DNA of 64,000 bases from Bifidobacterium anseris (GTDB lineage: Bacteria; Actinomycetota; Actinomycetes; Actinomycetales; Bifidobacteriaceae): the NCBI RefSeq assembly GCF_002860345.1, contig NZ_NMYC01000001.1, forward strand, positions 62,001-126,000. Reading direction: 5' to 3'. A program made the position numbers and the translations under genes. A model generated the notes under the pieces. It did not search any database. It was not told the DNA's origin and saw nothing but the letters and a program-made list of their open reading frames with translations. This document shows positions 1 to 8,900 of this stretch, piece after piece; positions within the stretch are counted from its first letter, which is position 1, and each line of letters starts with the position of its first letter.

Positions 1-437
1 TGCGCGCCGAACGTCCGGTGCTCGGCGTATGCGTCGGCGAACAGATCATGTTCGACGAAGGCGACGAGCACGGAGAGGAAAGCGAGGGGCTCGGCCTGAT
101 CGGCGGCGCCGTCACGAAACTCGACGCCGACGTCGTGCCGCACATGGGCTGGGACACGCTCGAAGCTCCGGCCGACTCGATCCTGTTCGCCGGCATCGAG
201 CATGAGCGTTTCTACTATGTGCACTCGTACGCGGCGCACGAGGTGCGTCCGGCCGACACGAGCGAATACATGATCGACTTCGGTGACGCCCCCGAACGCG
301 TCGCCTGGTGCGACTATGGGCGCAGCCGCTTCGTCGCCGCCTACGAGCACGGCCCGCTGTTCGCGACGCAGTTCCACCCGGAGAAGTCGGCGCAGGCCGG
401 CGCCAAGCTGCTGCGCAACTGGGCGTCCGTGCTGTGA
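1..437 (+). CDS. hisH: Imidazole glycerol phosphate synthase glutaminase subunit HisH (5' end missing)
   Basis: HisH hydrolyses glutamine and channels ammonia to HisF to make imidazole glycerol phosphate and AICAR in histidine synthesis. The frame is open from base 3, so the N-terminus lies before the window. The visible 144 codons hold the class I amidotransferase nucleophile elbow GVCVGEQ (Cys) and the C-terminal His-Glu pair in FHPEKS, so the catalytic triad is complete. An in-frame GTG at 18 lies inside the nucleophile elbow and is not a start. priA follows 88 bp downstream on the same strand, the usual actinobacterial his order. The family assignment is firm from the motifs; only the missing N-terminus is unknown. 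Confidence 0.93.
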   Translation, partial: RAERPVLGVCVGEQIMFDEGDEHGEESEGLGLIGGAVTKLDADVVPHMGWDTLEAPADSILFAGIEHERFYYVHSYAAHEVRPADTSEYMIDFGDAPERVAWCDYGRSRFVAAYEHGPLFATQFHPEKSAQAGAKLLRNWASVL

Positions 438-525
438 GCGACGGCGGTTGATCCACCCAGCTCATCGATACACTCATTCGATCAATCCCACCCATTCGAC
501 CAACTGATTTGAAGGAAACGAACCC

Positions 526-1257
526 ATGTCATTGACCCTTCTTCCCGCCGTCGACGTGCGTGACGGCAAGGCCGTGCGCCTGCGCCAGGGCGAATCCGGA
601 TCCGAAACCGACTACGGCTCGCCGCTCGAGGCCGCCCGCACCTGGGTGGACGCCGGCGCGCAGTGGATCCACCTCGTCGATCTCGACGCCGCATTCGGCA
701 CCGGCGACAACCGCGCGCAGCTGCGCGAGATCGTCCACGAACTCGGCGATCGCGTCCACATCGAGATGTCCGGCGGCGTGCGCGACGACGATTCGCTGCG
801 CGCCGCGCTCGACGCCGGCGCCGCGCGCGTCAACATCGGCACGGCCGCGCTCGAGAACCCCGACTGGACGGCACGCGTCATCGCCGAATACGGCGACCGC
901 GTCGCCGTCGGCCTCGACGTGCGCGGCCATACGCTCGCCGCGCGCGGCTGGGTCAAGGAGGGCGGCGACCTCTTCGAGACGATGAAGTTCCTCGATGACG
1001 CCGGCTGCTCGCGCTACGTCGTCACCGACGTGACGCGCGACGGCATGATGAGCGGCCCGAACATCGATCTGCTGCGCGAAGTCGGCGAACGCACTGACGC
1101 GAAGGTGACCGCCTCGGGCGGCATCGCCAAACTCGACGATCTGCACGCGATCGCTGCGCTCGCCGACTACGGCGTCGACTCGGCGATCCTCGGCAAGTCG
1201 CTCTACGCGGGCGCGTTCACGCTCGAGGAGGCACTCGCCGTCGCCAACGGCGAGTGA
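526..1257 (+). CDS. priA: Bifunctional phosphoribosyl isomerase A (HisA/TrpF activity)
   Basis: This 243-residue (beta/alpha)8 barrel isomerises ProFAR in histidine synthesis and, in actinobacteria, usually also phosphoribosyl anthranilate in tryptophan synthesis. Asp10 (LLPAVD) is the expected general base. Arg140, Trp142 and Asp172 (in VTRDGM) match the R143/W145/D175 set of mycobacterial PriA at a constant offset of 3, which supports PriA over plain HisA. A GAAGGA ribosome site lies about 10 nt before the ATG. It forms an operon with hisH and is followed by a strong hairpin at 1301. The dual activity is inferred from family and residues. Confidence 0.92.
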   Translation: MSLTLLPAVDVRDGKAVRLRQGESGSETDYGSPLEAARTWVDAGAQWIHLVDLDAAFGTGDNRAQLREIVHELGDRVHIEMSGGVRDDDSLRAALDAGAARVNIGTAALENPDWTARVIAEYGDRVAVGLDVRGHTLAARGWVKEGGDLFETMKFLDDAGCSRYVVTDVTRDGMMSGPNIDLLREVGERTDAKVTASGGIAKLDDLHAIAALADYGVDSAILGKSLYAGAFTLEEALAVANGE

Positions 1258-1300
1258 CACGCAATCCCACGCGCGCGATCACACGCGCGCAATCATCAAT

Positions 1301-1350
1301 GAAGGCGGCGGCCGGTCGCGGAATCGATTCCGCAGCCGGCCGCCGCCTTC
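1301..1350. terminator. Bidirectional hairpin terminator between priA and the DUF2252 gene
   Basis: A perfect 15-bp stem (1301-1315 with 1336-1350) encloses a second small palindrome, GCGGAATCGATTCCGC. It sits between convergent genes, so it can end transcription from both sides. Confidence 0.75.
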
Positions 1351-1388
1351 GTCGTAGTATCCAAGATCGGCGTCGCAGGGGAGCGGCA

Positions 1389-2846
1389 TCAGTCCTTGGA
1401 ACAGGGCAGTTCGCCGTCCTTGATCATCCGTTTGAAGACGCGGTAGTCCTCCTCGTTCTGGTCGGCGTAGGCGTCGGCGAAACTCGCCATCGCGACGTCG
1501 AAGGAGTCGGTGCCGCCCAGATAGTTCGCGATCGCGATGCTGTCGCCGCTGCGCGCGTGCGCGTGCGCGAGGCACCACGCGCACATGCGGCCGAGGTCGT
1601 TGAGGGAGACGGCGGTCAGATGGTTGATGTCGATCGATCCCTTGCCGTTCCACAGCTGGCGCACATAATAGTCGCGCGGATTGCCGTCGTTGGCGACGAA
1701 CTTCGTCCAGCCGAGCATGATGTCGGCCGTCGTCTGGATCAGTTTCTGCCCCTGCACGACGCGTTCGCCGTGCGACGGGTACGGGCTGCGGCCGACGAAG
1801 CGTTCAAGCACGGAATCGGTGGCCTCCTTCATCTGCAGCATCAGCGGATCGTCGATGTCGCGGCCGGTGAGCACCGACACCCACGCGCGCGTGCCGACCG
1901 AACCGACGCCGACGACCTTGCGCGCCGTGTCCTGATAACGATACTGGCTGAGCACATGACGGCGGTCTTCGTACAGCGAATCATGGTAGGACGCGAACAG
2001 CTGGTCGAGACGCTGCTGCAGCGCGTGGATGTCGTCGTAGCCTTCGAGTTCGTGGATCGGCACAAGCTCGGGCGGCATCGAACGGAAACGCAGACCGTCG
2101 CCGTCGAGATAGGTGAGCTTCGCGGTCGCGCTCGCCGAATCCTTCGACTTCGCCTTCATGACGGCCGCGCGCAGCGTGCGGTTGCGCTTGCCGTGCGCCG
2201 ACGATTCGAACTGGTCGAGCGTGTTCTCGACGTCGAGATGGTCGTACCACATGTCCAGATAACGCATCTGCGAGAACTGGTTGATGTAGTCACGATACGT
2301 TTTCACGCAGTCGCGCACCGCTTGCTGGCGGTCCTTCGAATAGATGTTGTTCGCGCGTCCGCAGATCTCGACGGAGACGGCGAGACGTTTGATGTCCCAT
2401 TCCCACGGCCCCGTCGTCGTCTCGTCGAAATCGTTGATGTCGAAGACGAGATGCATCGTCGGCGAATAGAAGATGCCGAAGTTGCCGATATGCGCGTCGC
2501 CGACCGCCTGCACGGGGATGCCGGTGACCGGCGTGCGCGCGAGGTCGTTCGCCATGATGAGCGCGGTGCCGCGGTAGAACGTGAACGCCGAATCGCTCAT
2601 CCGGTAATAGCGCAGCGGGATGAGGCTGCGCAGACGCGTCTTCGACTGTTCCTCGAGCAGGCCGATGACGTCGCGTCGATCCTTGACGACCTTCCATACG
2701 GCGTGCGATTCAAGCGGCGCCTTCGCACGCGCCTCGATGCCGGCACGCGCACGCGAGCGCGGCGTCGGCGACTGCCGCCATGTGGTGATGTCGACGACCG
2801 GGTCGTCGGGGGTGGATACGACGATGTTTCCGTTCATGTGCGTCAT
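1389..2846 (-). CDS. DUF2252 family protein
   Basis: A 485-residue soluble protein of the DUF2252 family, whose biochemical role is not established. The family core is clear: FYRGTALIMANDLA, then VGDAHIGNFG, FDINDFDET and GPWEWDIKRLAVS, a set resembling the catalytic region of aminoglycoside-phosphotransferase/kinase-like folds (HxGN and a later acidic motif). The length is typical and no frameshift is seen. It faces priA and is divergent from glnA across 124 bp. ATG 2846 is used here; ATG 2837 is an alternative because no strong ribosome site separates them. Family membership is recognised from the motifs, and any kinase-like activity is inference. Confidence 0.85.
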   Translation of the reverse strand: MTHMNGNIVVSTPDDPVVDITTWRQSPTPRSRARAGIEARAKAPLESHAVWKVVKDRRDVIGLLEEQSKTRLRSLIPLRYYRMSDSAFTFYRGTALIMANDLARTPVTGIPVQAVGDAHIGNFGIFYSPTMHLVFDINDFDETTTGPWEWDIKRLAVSVEICGRANNIYSKDRQQAVRDCVKTYRDYINQFSQMRYLDMWYDHLDVENTLDQFESSAHGKRNRTLRAAVMKAKSKDSASATAKLTYLDGDGLRFRSMPPELVPIHELEGYDDIHALQQRLDQLFASYHDSLYEDRRHVLSQYRYQDTARKVVGVGSVGTRAWVSVLTGRDIDDPLMLQMKEATDSVLERFVGRSPYPSHGERVVQGQKLIQTTADIMLGWTKFVANDGNPRDYYVRQLWNGKGSIDINHLTAVSLNDLGRMCAWCLAHAHARSGDSIAIANYLGGTDSFDVAMASFADAYADQNEEDYRVFKRMIKDGELPCSKD

Positions 2847-2979
2847 ACCCGTAACGATAGCGCAGATGGTGACGCGGATGGCGGCGGATGGAGGCGGTCG
2901 CGGAGATGGTCGCGGCGAACTTCGTCCGTCATATGGTCGTTAACATCCTCCGTAACATCGGCATGGAACGATGGGCCGC

Positions 2980-4317
2980 ATGGACAAACAGCAAGAGTTC
3001 GCGCTCAGGACCGTGGAAGAGCGCGACGTACGTTTCATTCGCCTGTGGTTCACGGACGTGTTGGGAACGCTCAAATCGGTCGCAATCGCGCCTGCGGAGC
3101 TGGAGGCGGCGTTCGAGGAGGGCATCGGTTTCGACGGTTCGGCGATCGAAGGCATGACGCGCGTCTCCGAAGACGACATGATCGTCAAGCCCGATCCGAG
3201 CACCTTCCAGATCCTTCCATGGCGCGGCGGCCCGCAGGGCACGGCGCGCATGTTCTGCGACATACTCTCGCCGGAGGGTGAACCCTCGCTCGCCGATCCG
3301 CGCCACGTGCTCAAGCGCGCGCTGTCGAAGGCGAAGGAGAAGGGCTTCACGTTCTACGTGCACCCGGAGATTGAATTTTACCTGTTCGAAAAGCAGGACG
3401 ACTGGTCGCTCACGCCGGTGCCGATCGATCAGGGCGGCTACTTCGACCATGTGCCGCGCAGCCCCGGCATGGACTTCCGTCGCGCGACGGTGAACATGCT
3501 CGAGCAGATGGGCATCTCGGTCGAGTATTCGCACCATGAGGCCGGCCCGGGTCAGAACGAGATCGATCTGCGCTACGCGGACGCGCTGACGATCGCCGAC
3601 AACATCATGACCTTCCGCACCGTCGTCAAGGAGATCTCGCTCGAACGCGGCATCCATGCGAGCTTCATGCCCAAGCCGCTCGCCGATGCGCCGGGTTCGG
3701 GCATGCATACGCATCTGAGCTTGTTCGAAGGCGACACGAACGCGTTCTACGAGGCGGGTCAGGAGTTCAACATGTCGCTGACGGCACGCCAGTTCGCCGC
3801 CGGCATCCTGTATCACGCGGCGGAGATCTGCGCAGTCACCGACCAGTTCGTCAATTCGTACAAGCGTCTATGGGGCGGCAACGAGGCACCGAGCTACATC
3901 TGCTGGGGCCACAACAACCGTTCCGCGCTGCTGCGCATCCCGCAGTACAAGCCGGGCAAGGGCAATTCGGCGCGCATCGAGTTCCGTGCCCTCGATCCGG
4001 GGGCGAACCCGTATCTGGCGTATTCGGTGCTGCTCGCCGCCGGCCTCGACGGCATCGAGAAGAAGATGCAGCTCGGCGAGCCGACGAGCGACGACGTCTG
4101 GGAGCTCACCGACGCCGAACGTCAGGCGATGGGCATCCAGCCGCTGCCCGAATCGCTCGACGAGGCGCTGCGCATCATGGAGAAGTCTGATTTCGTGGCC
4201 GATGTCCTCGGCGAGCACGTCTTCGAATACTTCATCCGCAACAAGCGCAAGGAGTGGGAGGAGTACCGCAGTCAGGTGACGCCCTTCGAGCTGCGCAAGT
4301 ACCTCGCGAAGCTGTGA
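2980..4317 (+). CDS. glnA: Type I glutamine synthetase, GlnA2-like
   Basis: Makes glutamine from glutamate, ammonia and ATP. The 445-residue protein opens like actinobacterial GlnA2 (MDKQQEF...EERDVRFIRLWFTDVLG). It has the beta-grasp and catalytic domains, the metal/glutamate motif VHPEIEFYLFE, SHHEAGPGQNEIDLRYADA, the ATP motif SGMHTHLSLF and IEFRALDPGANPY. The roughly 25-residue insertion with the adenylylation tyrosine found in GSI-beta enzymes is absent, so control by adenylylation is unlikely. ATG 2980 is preferred over ATG 2971 because it matches GlnA2 N-termini and has GGAACG about 10 nt upstream. A direct repeat TAACATC (2941 and 2953) lies in the promoter region, of unknown meaning. 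Confidence 0.93.
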   Translation: MDKQQEFALRTVEERDVRFIRLWFTDVLGTLKSVAIAPAELEAAFEEGIGFDGSAIEGMTRVSEDDMIVKPDPSTFQILPWRGGPQGTARMFCDILSPEGEPSLADPRHVLKRALSKAKEKGFTFYVHPEIEFYLFEKQDDWSLTPVPIDQGGYFDHVPRSPGMDFRRATVNMLEQMGISVEYSHHEAGPGQNEIDLRYADALTIADNIMTFRTVVKEISLERGIHASFMPKPLADAPGSGMHTHLSLFEGDTNAFYEAGQEFNMSLTARQFAAGILYHAAEICAVTDQFVNSYKRLWGGNEAPSYICWGHNNRSALLRIPQYKPGKGNSARIEFRALDPGANPYLAYSVLLAAGLDGIEKKMQLGEPTSDDVWELTDAERQAMGIQPLPESLDEALRIMEKSDFVADVLGEHVFEYFIRNKRKEWEEYRSQVTPFELRKYLAKL

Positions 4318-4324
4318 TTGCGCG

Positions 4325-4350
4325 CTGCCGGCGCGTTTCGCGCGCGGCAG
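4325..4350 (+). terminator. Hairpin after glnA
   Basis: CTGCCG...CGGCAG stem with a bulged G and a TTTCG loop, 7 bp after the glnA stop. The first palindromic unit of the repeat array just downstream (4373-4406, followed by TTTTT) could act as a second terminator. Confidence 0.6.
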
Positions 4351-4370
4351 TGTGATTATGGCGGTATACA

Positions 4371-4604
4371 ACGGCAGTCGGTGATTGAGTTTGATCGCCG
4401 ACTGCCGTTTTTGTATGCGTCTGTAGTTGAGTTCAATCACCGACTGCCATCTGTACGGCTGTACGTGGCAGTTAGTGGTTGAGTTTAATCACCGGCTGCC
4501 GTTTCGGCGACCGTTGATGGCAGTTAGTGGTTGAGGCTAATCACGGACTGCCGTCTGTGTAGCCGTCCGTGGCAGTCTGTGGTTGATCTCAACCGCCGAC
4601 TGCC
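4371..4604. repeat. Tandem array of about five degenerate palindromic repeats (52-bp period)
   Basis: Each unit is an imperfect hairpin of about 34 bp, left arm like GGCAGTnnGTGGTTGA and right arm AATCACCGACTGCC, with a GAGTT-like loop. Right arms end at 4406, 4448, 4500, 4552 and 4604, so the last four are exactly 52 bp apart and the first step is 42 bp. The 18-nt segments between the last four units also resemble each other, so this is a tandem repeat and not a CRISPR array. Unit 2 has a degenerate left arm. Unit 1 ends in TTTTT and looks like an intrinsic terminator. The array fills the 299-bp gap between glnA and the convergent gene ending at 4617; no ORF is seen in it. Confidence 0.8.
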
Positions 4605-4616
4605 GCCCACGCCATG

Positions 4617-5849
4617 TCATTGGCGCGGATCGCCGAACCAGTTGGAGTAGATGATTGAGAAATTGCGGTTGCCGTAGGTCGAGCAGGAGTCGCCCTCGCC
4701 GGCGCCGGCGGCGAGCGCCGCGTCGTTCGGCTGGTAGGGCGTGTAGATGTATAGCAGAGCCGTCGCCTTGTTCTCAATGTACACGTTCGCGCCACCGCAT
4801 GCGACGTCCGGATTGAAGCGGACGAAGTTGAGCCGTCCGGCGTGGAAGTCGTAGCGATCCTCATGGCGTACATAGTACTGGTAGCGTTCCGCCGAGCCGA
4901 AGACCTGCTTGAAGAACCCGGCGTATTCGGGATCACAGTGGTCGTCGTCGGGGCAGCTCAGGCCCATCGCCGATTTGAACTGGAATTCCTTCGGATTCGT
5001 CGCGGTGACGAGCTGCTGCTCCTTCTGCAGCACCGTGAGCAGCACCTTCGGCGAGACGTCGCAGGCCTGCGACGCCGCCGTGATGATCGCGGCCGCCGAC
5101 TGCGCCCGCTTCGAGCCCGGGTATTCGCGGCAGTAGTCGTTCGCCTCGCGCCGTTCGACCTTGAACCGCCGCGCGCGCAGACACGAATCCTTCGTGCATG
5201 CGGCCCCCTGCTCGTCGAGGAAGGTCTGCACCTGCGTCTCGTCCATCGCGTCGCCGTCAAAGAACTGGCTGTCCGAGATGATATCGCCGGGATTGAAATC
5301 ATAGGCTTCGGTGAGTTCGACCTGCCGTGCCTTCGCCTCGGAGAGTTCGACGCGGGCGCTGATGAGGTTGCCGATGGCGACGACGAGCGCGATCACGACG
5401 ATCGCGGCGAGCGCGCCGAAGGTCGCCATCGTCGCGCGTTCAACCGTCGACCCGCTCTTCCAACGTGCGATGAGCGTCGCGAAGGAGCGCCGCGCATGTG
5501 ACTGCTGGCGTCGGTCGGCGATACGCGACGCAAAGCCGCTGTGAGACGAGCGTTTCGCTGATGATTTCTTCGTCGACGTTGTCTTCGTCGATGATTTCCG
5601 CGCCGATGACTGCCGCGCCGATGATTGCGCCGACGTCCGCCCGGCAGACGAGGATTTCGCCGAGCTCGACTTTGCCGAACTCGACTTTGCTCCCGCCGAT
5701 TTGCGCGCCGTGCCGCTGCCGCCTTTCGCTGGCGCCGGCTTCGGCTTGCGTGACCCTGCCGGCCGCGTCGAACCCGACGTCGGCTGCGCGGGCTTCGTGC
5801 GGCGCGGCTTGCTCGGCCCCTGCCTCGGTGTGCCCTTCGATGCTGCCAT
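4617..5849 (-). CDS. Membrane-anchored protein with Lys/Ser/Ala-rich tail and actinobacterial hemagglutinin/hydrolase-like domain
   Basis: A 410-residue protein in three parts. Residues 1-125 form a very basic, low-complexity cytoplasmic tail with repeats such as SSSAKSSSAK. Residues 141-163 form one transmembrane helix. Residues 184-406 form an exported domain beginning FNPGDIISDSQFF and containing QKEQQLVT (275-282), several cysteines, ACGGANVYIENKATALLYIYTPYQPN and a YGNRNFSIIYSNWFG end. This exported domain recurs in actinobacterial proteins often labelled hemagglutinin-like; the buried Glu in QKEQ suggests a lysozyme-like wall hydrolase, but this is inference. The stop abuts the palindromic repeat array. 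The tail could bind nucleic acid or acidic lipids. Confidence 0.7.
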   Translation of the reverse strand: MAASKGTPRQGPSKPRRTKPAQPTSGSTRPAGSRKPKPAPAKGGSGTARKSAGAKSSSAKSSSAKSSSAGRTSAQSSARQSSARKSSTKTTSTKKSSAKRSSHSGFASRIADRRQQSHARRSFATLIARWKSGSTVERATMATFGALAAIVVIALVVAIGNLISARVELSEAKARQVELTEAYDFNPGDIISDSQFFDGDAMDETQVQTFLDEQGAACTKDSCLRARRFKVERREANDYCREYPGSKRAQSAAAIITAASQACDVSPKVLLTVLQKEQQLVTATNPKEFQFKSAMGLSCPDDDHCDPEYAGFFKQVFGSAERYQYYVRHEDRYDFHAGRLNFVRFNPDVACGGANVYIENKATALLYIYTPYQPNDAALAAGAGEGDSCSTYGNRNFSIIYSNWFGDPRQ

Positions 5850-5904
5850 CGTTCTTCCTTTCCCGTCCTCTCGCGCCGTTGCTGTTCTCTCGCGTTTGTT
5901 GTGA

Positions 5905-8900
5905 TTAGCGCAACGCCTTCGCGATGCGCTGCACGCTCACCGGCTGGTTCGTGCCGAGTTCCTGCGCCCACAGCGATACGTAGAACTCCTCCAGCAGCCA
6001 CCGCGCGCGCATCGCCTTCGCCTGAGACTCGTCGCGCGCGGCGCCGGCGGGCATCGCGTCCGCCTTCGCCATCGCGTCGTCGACGAGACGCTTCGCCTCG
6101 TCGGCCTGCCACGCCCAGCGCACGTCGCGGTTCTTGTCGGCTTTCGCCTTGTCGAGGCGCATCAGGTCGGCGCGCAGATAGACGCCGATCCTCGGCAGCG
6201 AGAGCGGCGGCGTGCGCCCGATGAACCCGGGGTTGACGAGTGTCGCGACGTGTTCGCGGATCGATTGGAGCACCGACAGCATCGGCAGATCCGCCGGCCC
6301 GCTCACCGCCTTGTCGACCTTCGCGTACTGTTCGAGGATCGCGACGACGTCCTTGGCGACGGCGTAGACGGTGTCCTCGTAGACTTGTTCGACGCCGGCG
6401 ACGGCCTGTGCGAGCGCCGCGTCGTCCTTGAGCGCGCCGATGTCCGGCAGCAGCCGTTTGATGGCGGCGCGCTGCAGATCCTCGACGAGCTGCTTCGTGT
6501 CGTCGTAGGGCGCGGCGGCCAGACGCAGCGCCTCGGCGCCGAGCCAACGCGACGAGATGCGTTCGGCGGGCAGCCGCAGACGGTCGAGCGCGCCGTCCCA
6601 CAGCATCTGCTCGCGCGACTTGGTTGTCGCGCCGGCGTTGCGCAGCAGGTCCGCCTGCTTGACGATCGCTCCGGCGTCGGCGGCCTGCTGCGCCTGACGT
6701 TTGACGACCTGACGCGCCGAGACCTGTGCTTCGGCGGCGAAACGGCGCTGCAGCTCGGCGAGCGACTTGCCGCTCGCGACGACCTTCGGCATGACGCGTT
6801 CGCGCCGCCGTCCGTGCTTTGGACGCGGCATCGGCTGTTCGATGACGAAGGTCATGCGCAGATACGGCGGCAGTTTCACGGCGAGGTCGTCGAGGACCTC
6901 GGGGTGGATCTGCGCGCCGACGACGCTGATCGCGCTCTTCGTGAACACATGCAGGAAATCGGGCCACTGACCGTCGTTGGGTGCCTCAGCCGGGTGCTCG
7001 CGTGTGCCGGAACCGGGCTGTTGAGGATAATGCGCGCCGATCCAGTCGTCGATCTTCGCCGCCGTGTCCGGCGCGGGCACGAACTGCACGCGCAGCGTCT
7101 TCGGCAGCGCCTTGATCAGCGCGATAATGAGCTCGCGGCGCAATCCGGGCACGTTCCAGCTGAACTCCTGCGGCGAGATGCGCGACAGCGCCGTCATCGG
7201 GATATGGACGCTGACGCCGTCGGCCTCGTCGTTCGTGTCATAGACGTAGCTCAGCCGCAGTTCGATCGCGCGGCCATCGGAGCCGACGGTGACCCAATGG
7301 TCGGGGAAATCGCCCGGATCGTAGGATTCGGCGTCGAGCAGACGCTCGACCTTCGATGGATCGAAGTCGAGCAGATGCGGATGCGTCTCGTGCTCCTTTT
7401 TCCACCATGCGCCCAGATCGGCGACGCTCGTCACGTCCTGCGGGATCAGCGCGTTGTAGAAGTCGAAGAGATCCTCGTCGTTGACGCTCTGCGCGAGCTG
7501 ACGTGTGCGGCTGGCGTCGTCCTGCGCGTCGGCGACGATTTGGCGGTTGCGTTCGACGAAGCCGTCATAGGCGAAGCGCTGTTGGATCTCGCCTTCGACG
7601 AGACCTTGGCGAATCAGGAAGTCGCGCGCCTCGAGCGGATTGATGCGCCCCCACTGCACCTGCCGTCCCTGCACGATCGGCAGGCCGTAGAGCAGCACCT
7701 TCGCCTCGGCGACGGCGCTGCCGCGCGACGTCGACCAGTGCGGCTGCGCGTAGGTCGTGCGCGTCAGCCCCTTGGCGAGCGGCTCCGCCCACGCCGGGTC
7801 GATCTGCGCGCTGTAGCGCGCCCACAGGCGGCTCGTCTCGACGAGTTCGGTGCTCATGACCCACGGCGGCGTCGACTTGGCGACGGCCGAGGCGGGGAAC
7901 AGTGCGAAATGCGTGCCGCGCGCGCCCTGATAATCGTTCTTCGCCATCTTCTGGGCGCGCTTGAGCGCACGTGCGCGCGCGGCGCCCTTGAGATTCGCAT
8001 AATCGGAGGCCTTCGGCTCACGCACGACCTGCATACCGATCATCGACAGCAAACCGGCGAGCATCGAACGGTGGATGCCCTGCGCGTCCCACGAACAGCA
8101 CAGCGCATGCGCGGCCTGCTGGTTGATCGGCAGCGCGCGCACCGCCTCGTCGGGACGCGAGACCGGGATCGGCTCGCCGACCTTGAACTTGAGTTCGCGG
8201 CACAGTTCGCGCAGCTGCGTAACGAGGTCGCGCCACTGGCGCATACGCAGATAGTGGAGGAACTCGGTTTTGCACAGGCGGCGCAGCGCGTTGCCGCTGC
8301 GTTCGCCGTCGGCGCCGAACGCGCGGTCCCAGATGTTGAGCGCCGTCAGGAAGTCGCTTGTCGGGTCGACGTAGCGGTTGTGGATGCGGTCGGCCTCGTC
8401 GCGCGCCTCCTCGGGACGTTCGCGCGGATCCTGCAGGCTGAGGAACGCGACGACGACGATGAGCGCGGCGAGCGTGTTCGGCGTCGTCGAACGGGCCGCC
8501 TCGATGAGCATGCGTCCCAGACGCACGTCGATCGGGATGCGCGCCAGCTGGCGTCCGGTGTGCGTCAGACGGATGTCGCCGCGTGTGCGTGAAATCGCCT
8601 GCAGCTCGGTCAGCTCGTTGATGCCGTCGGAGACCGACTTCATGTCCGGCGGGTCGATGAAGCCGAAATCGGTGATGTCGCGCGCCGTGTGCGCGACGCC
8701 GACCGACAGCATGTGCAGCACGACGGCGCCGAGCGACGTGCGCAGGATCTCCGGTTCGGTGAACCGCGGACGGCTTTCGTAATCTTCGGCGGAATACAGG
8801 CGGATCGCAATGCCGTCGGCGATGCGTCCGCAGCGGCCCGAACGCTGGTCGGCGCTCGCCTGCGAGATCGGCTCGATTGGGAGCCTCTGCACCTTCGCGC

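Noticed and set aside
2939-2959. GlnR/AmtR-type operator in front of glnA
   Set aside because: GTTAAC and GTAAC elements are present but the spacing is 7 rather than 6 bp and the second half is not GAAAC-like, so only a TAACATC direct repeat can be stated.
1254-3281. A 675-codon plus-strand open frame across the DUF2252 gene
   Set aside because: It is antisense to a clear DUF2252 gene and runs into glnA in the wrong frame.
4371-4604. CRISPR array
   Set aside because: Repeats are degenerate, the putative spacers are only 18 nt and similar to one another, and no cas gene is in the window.
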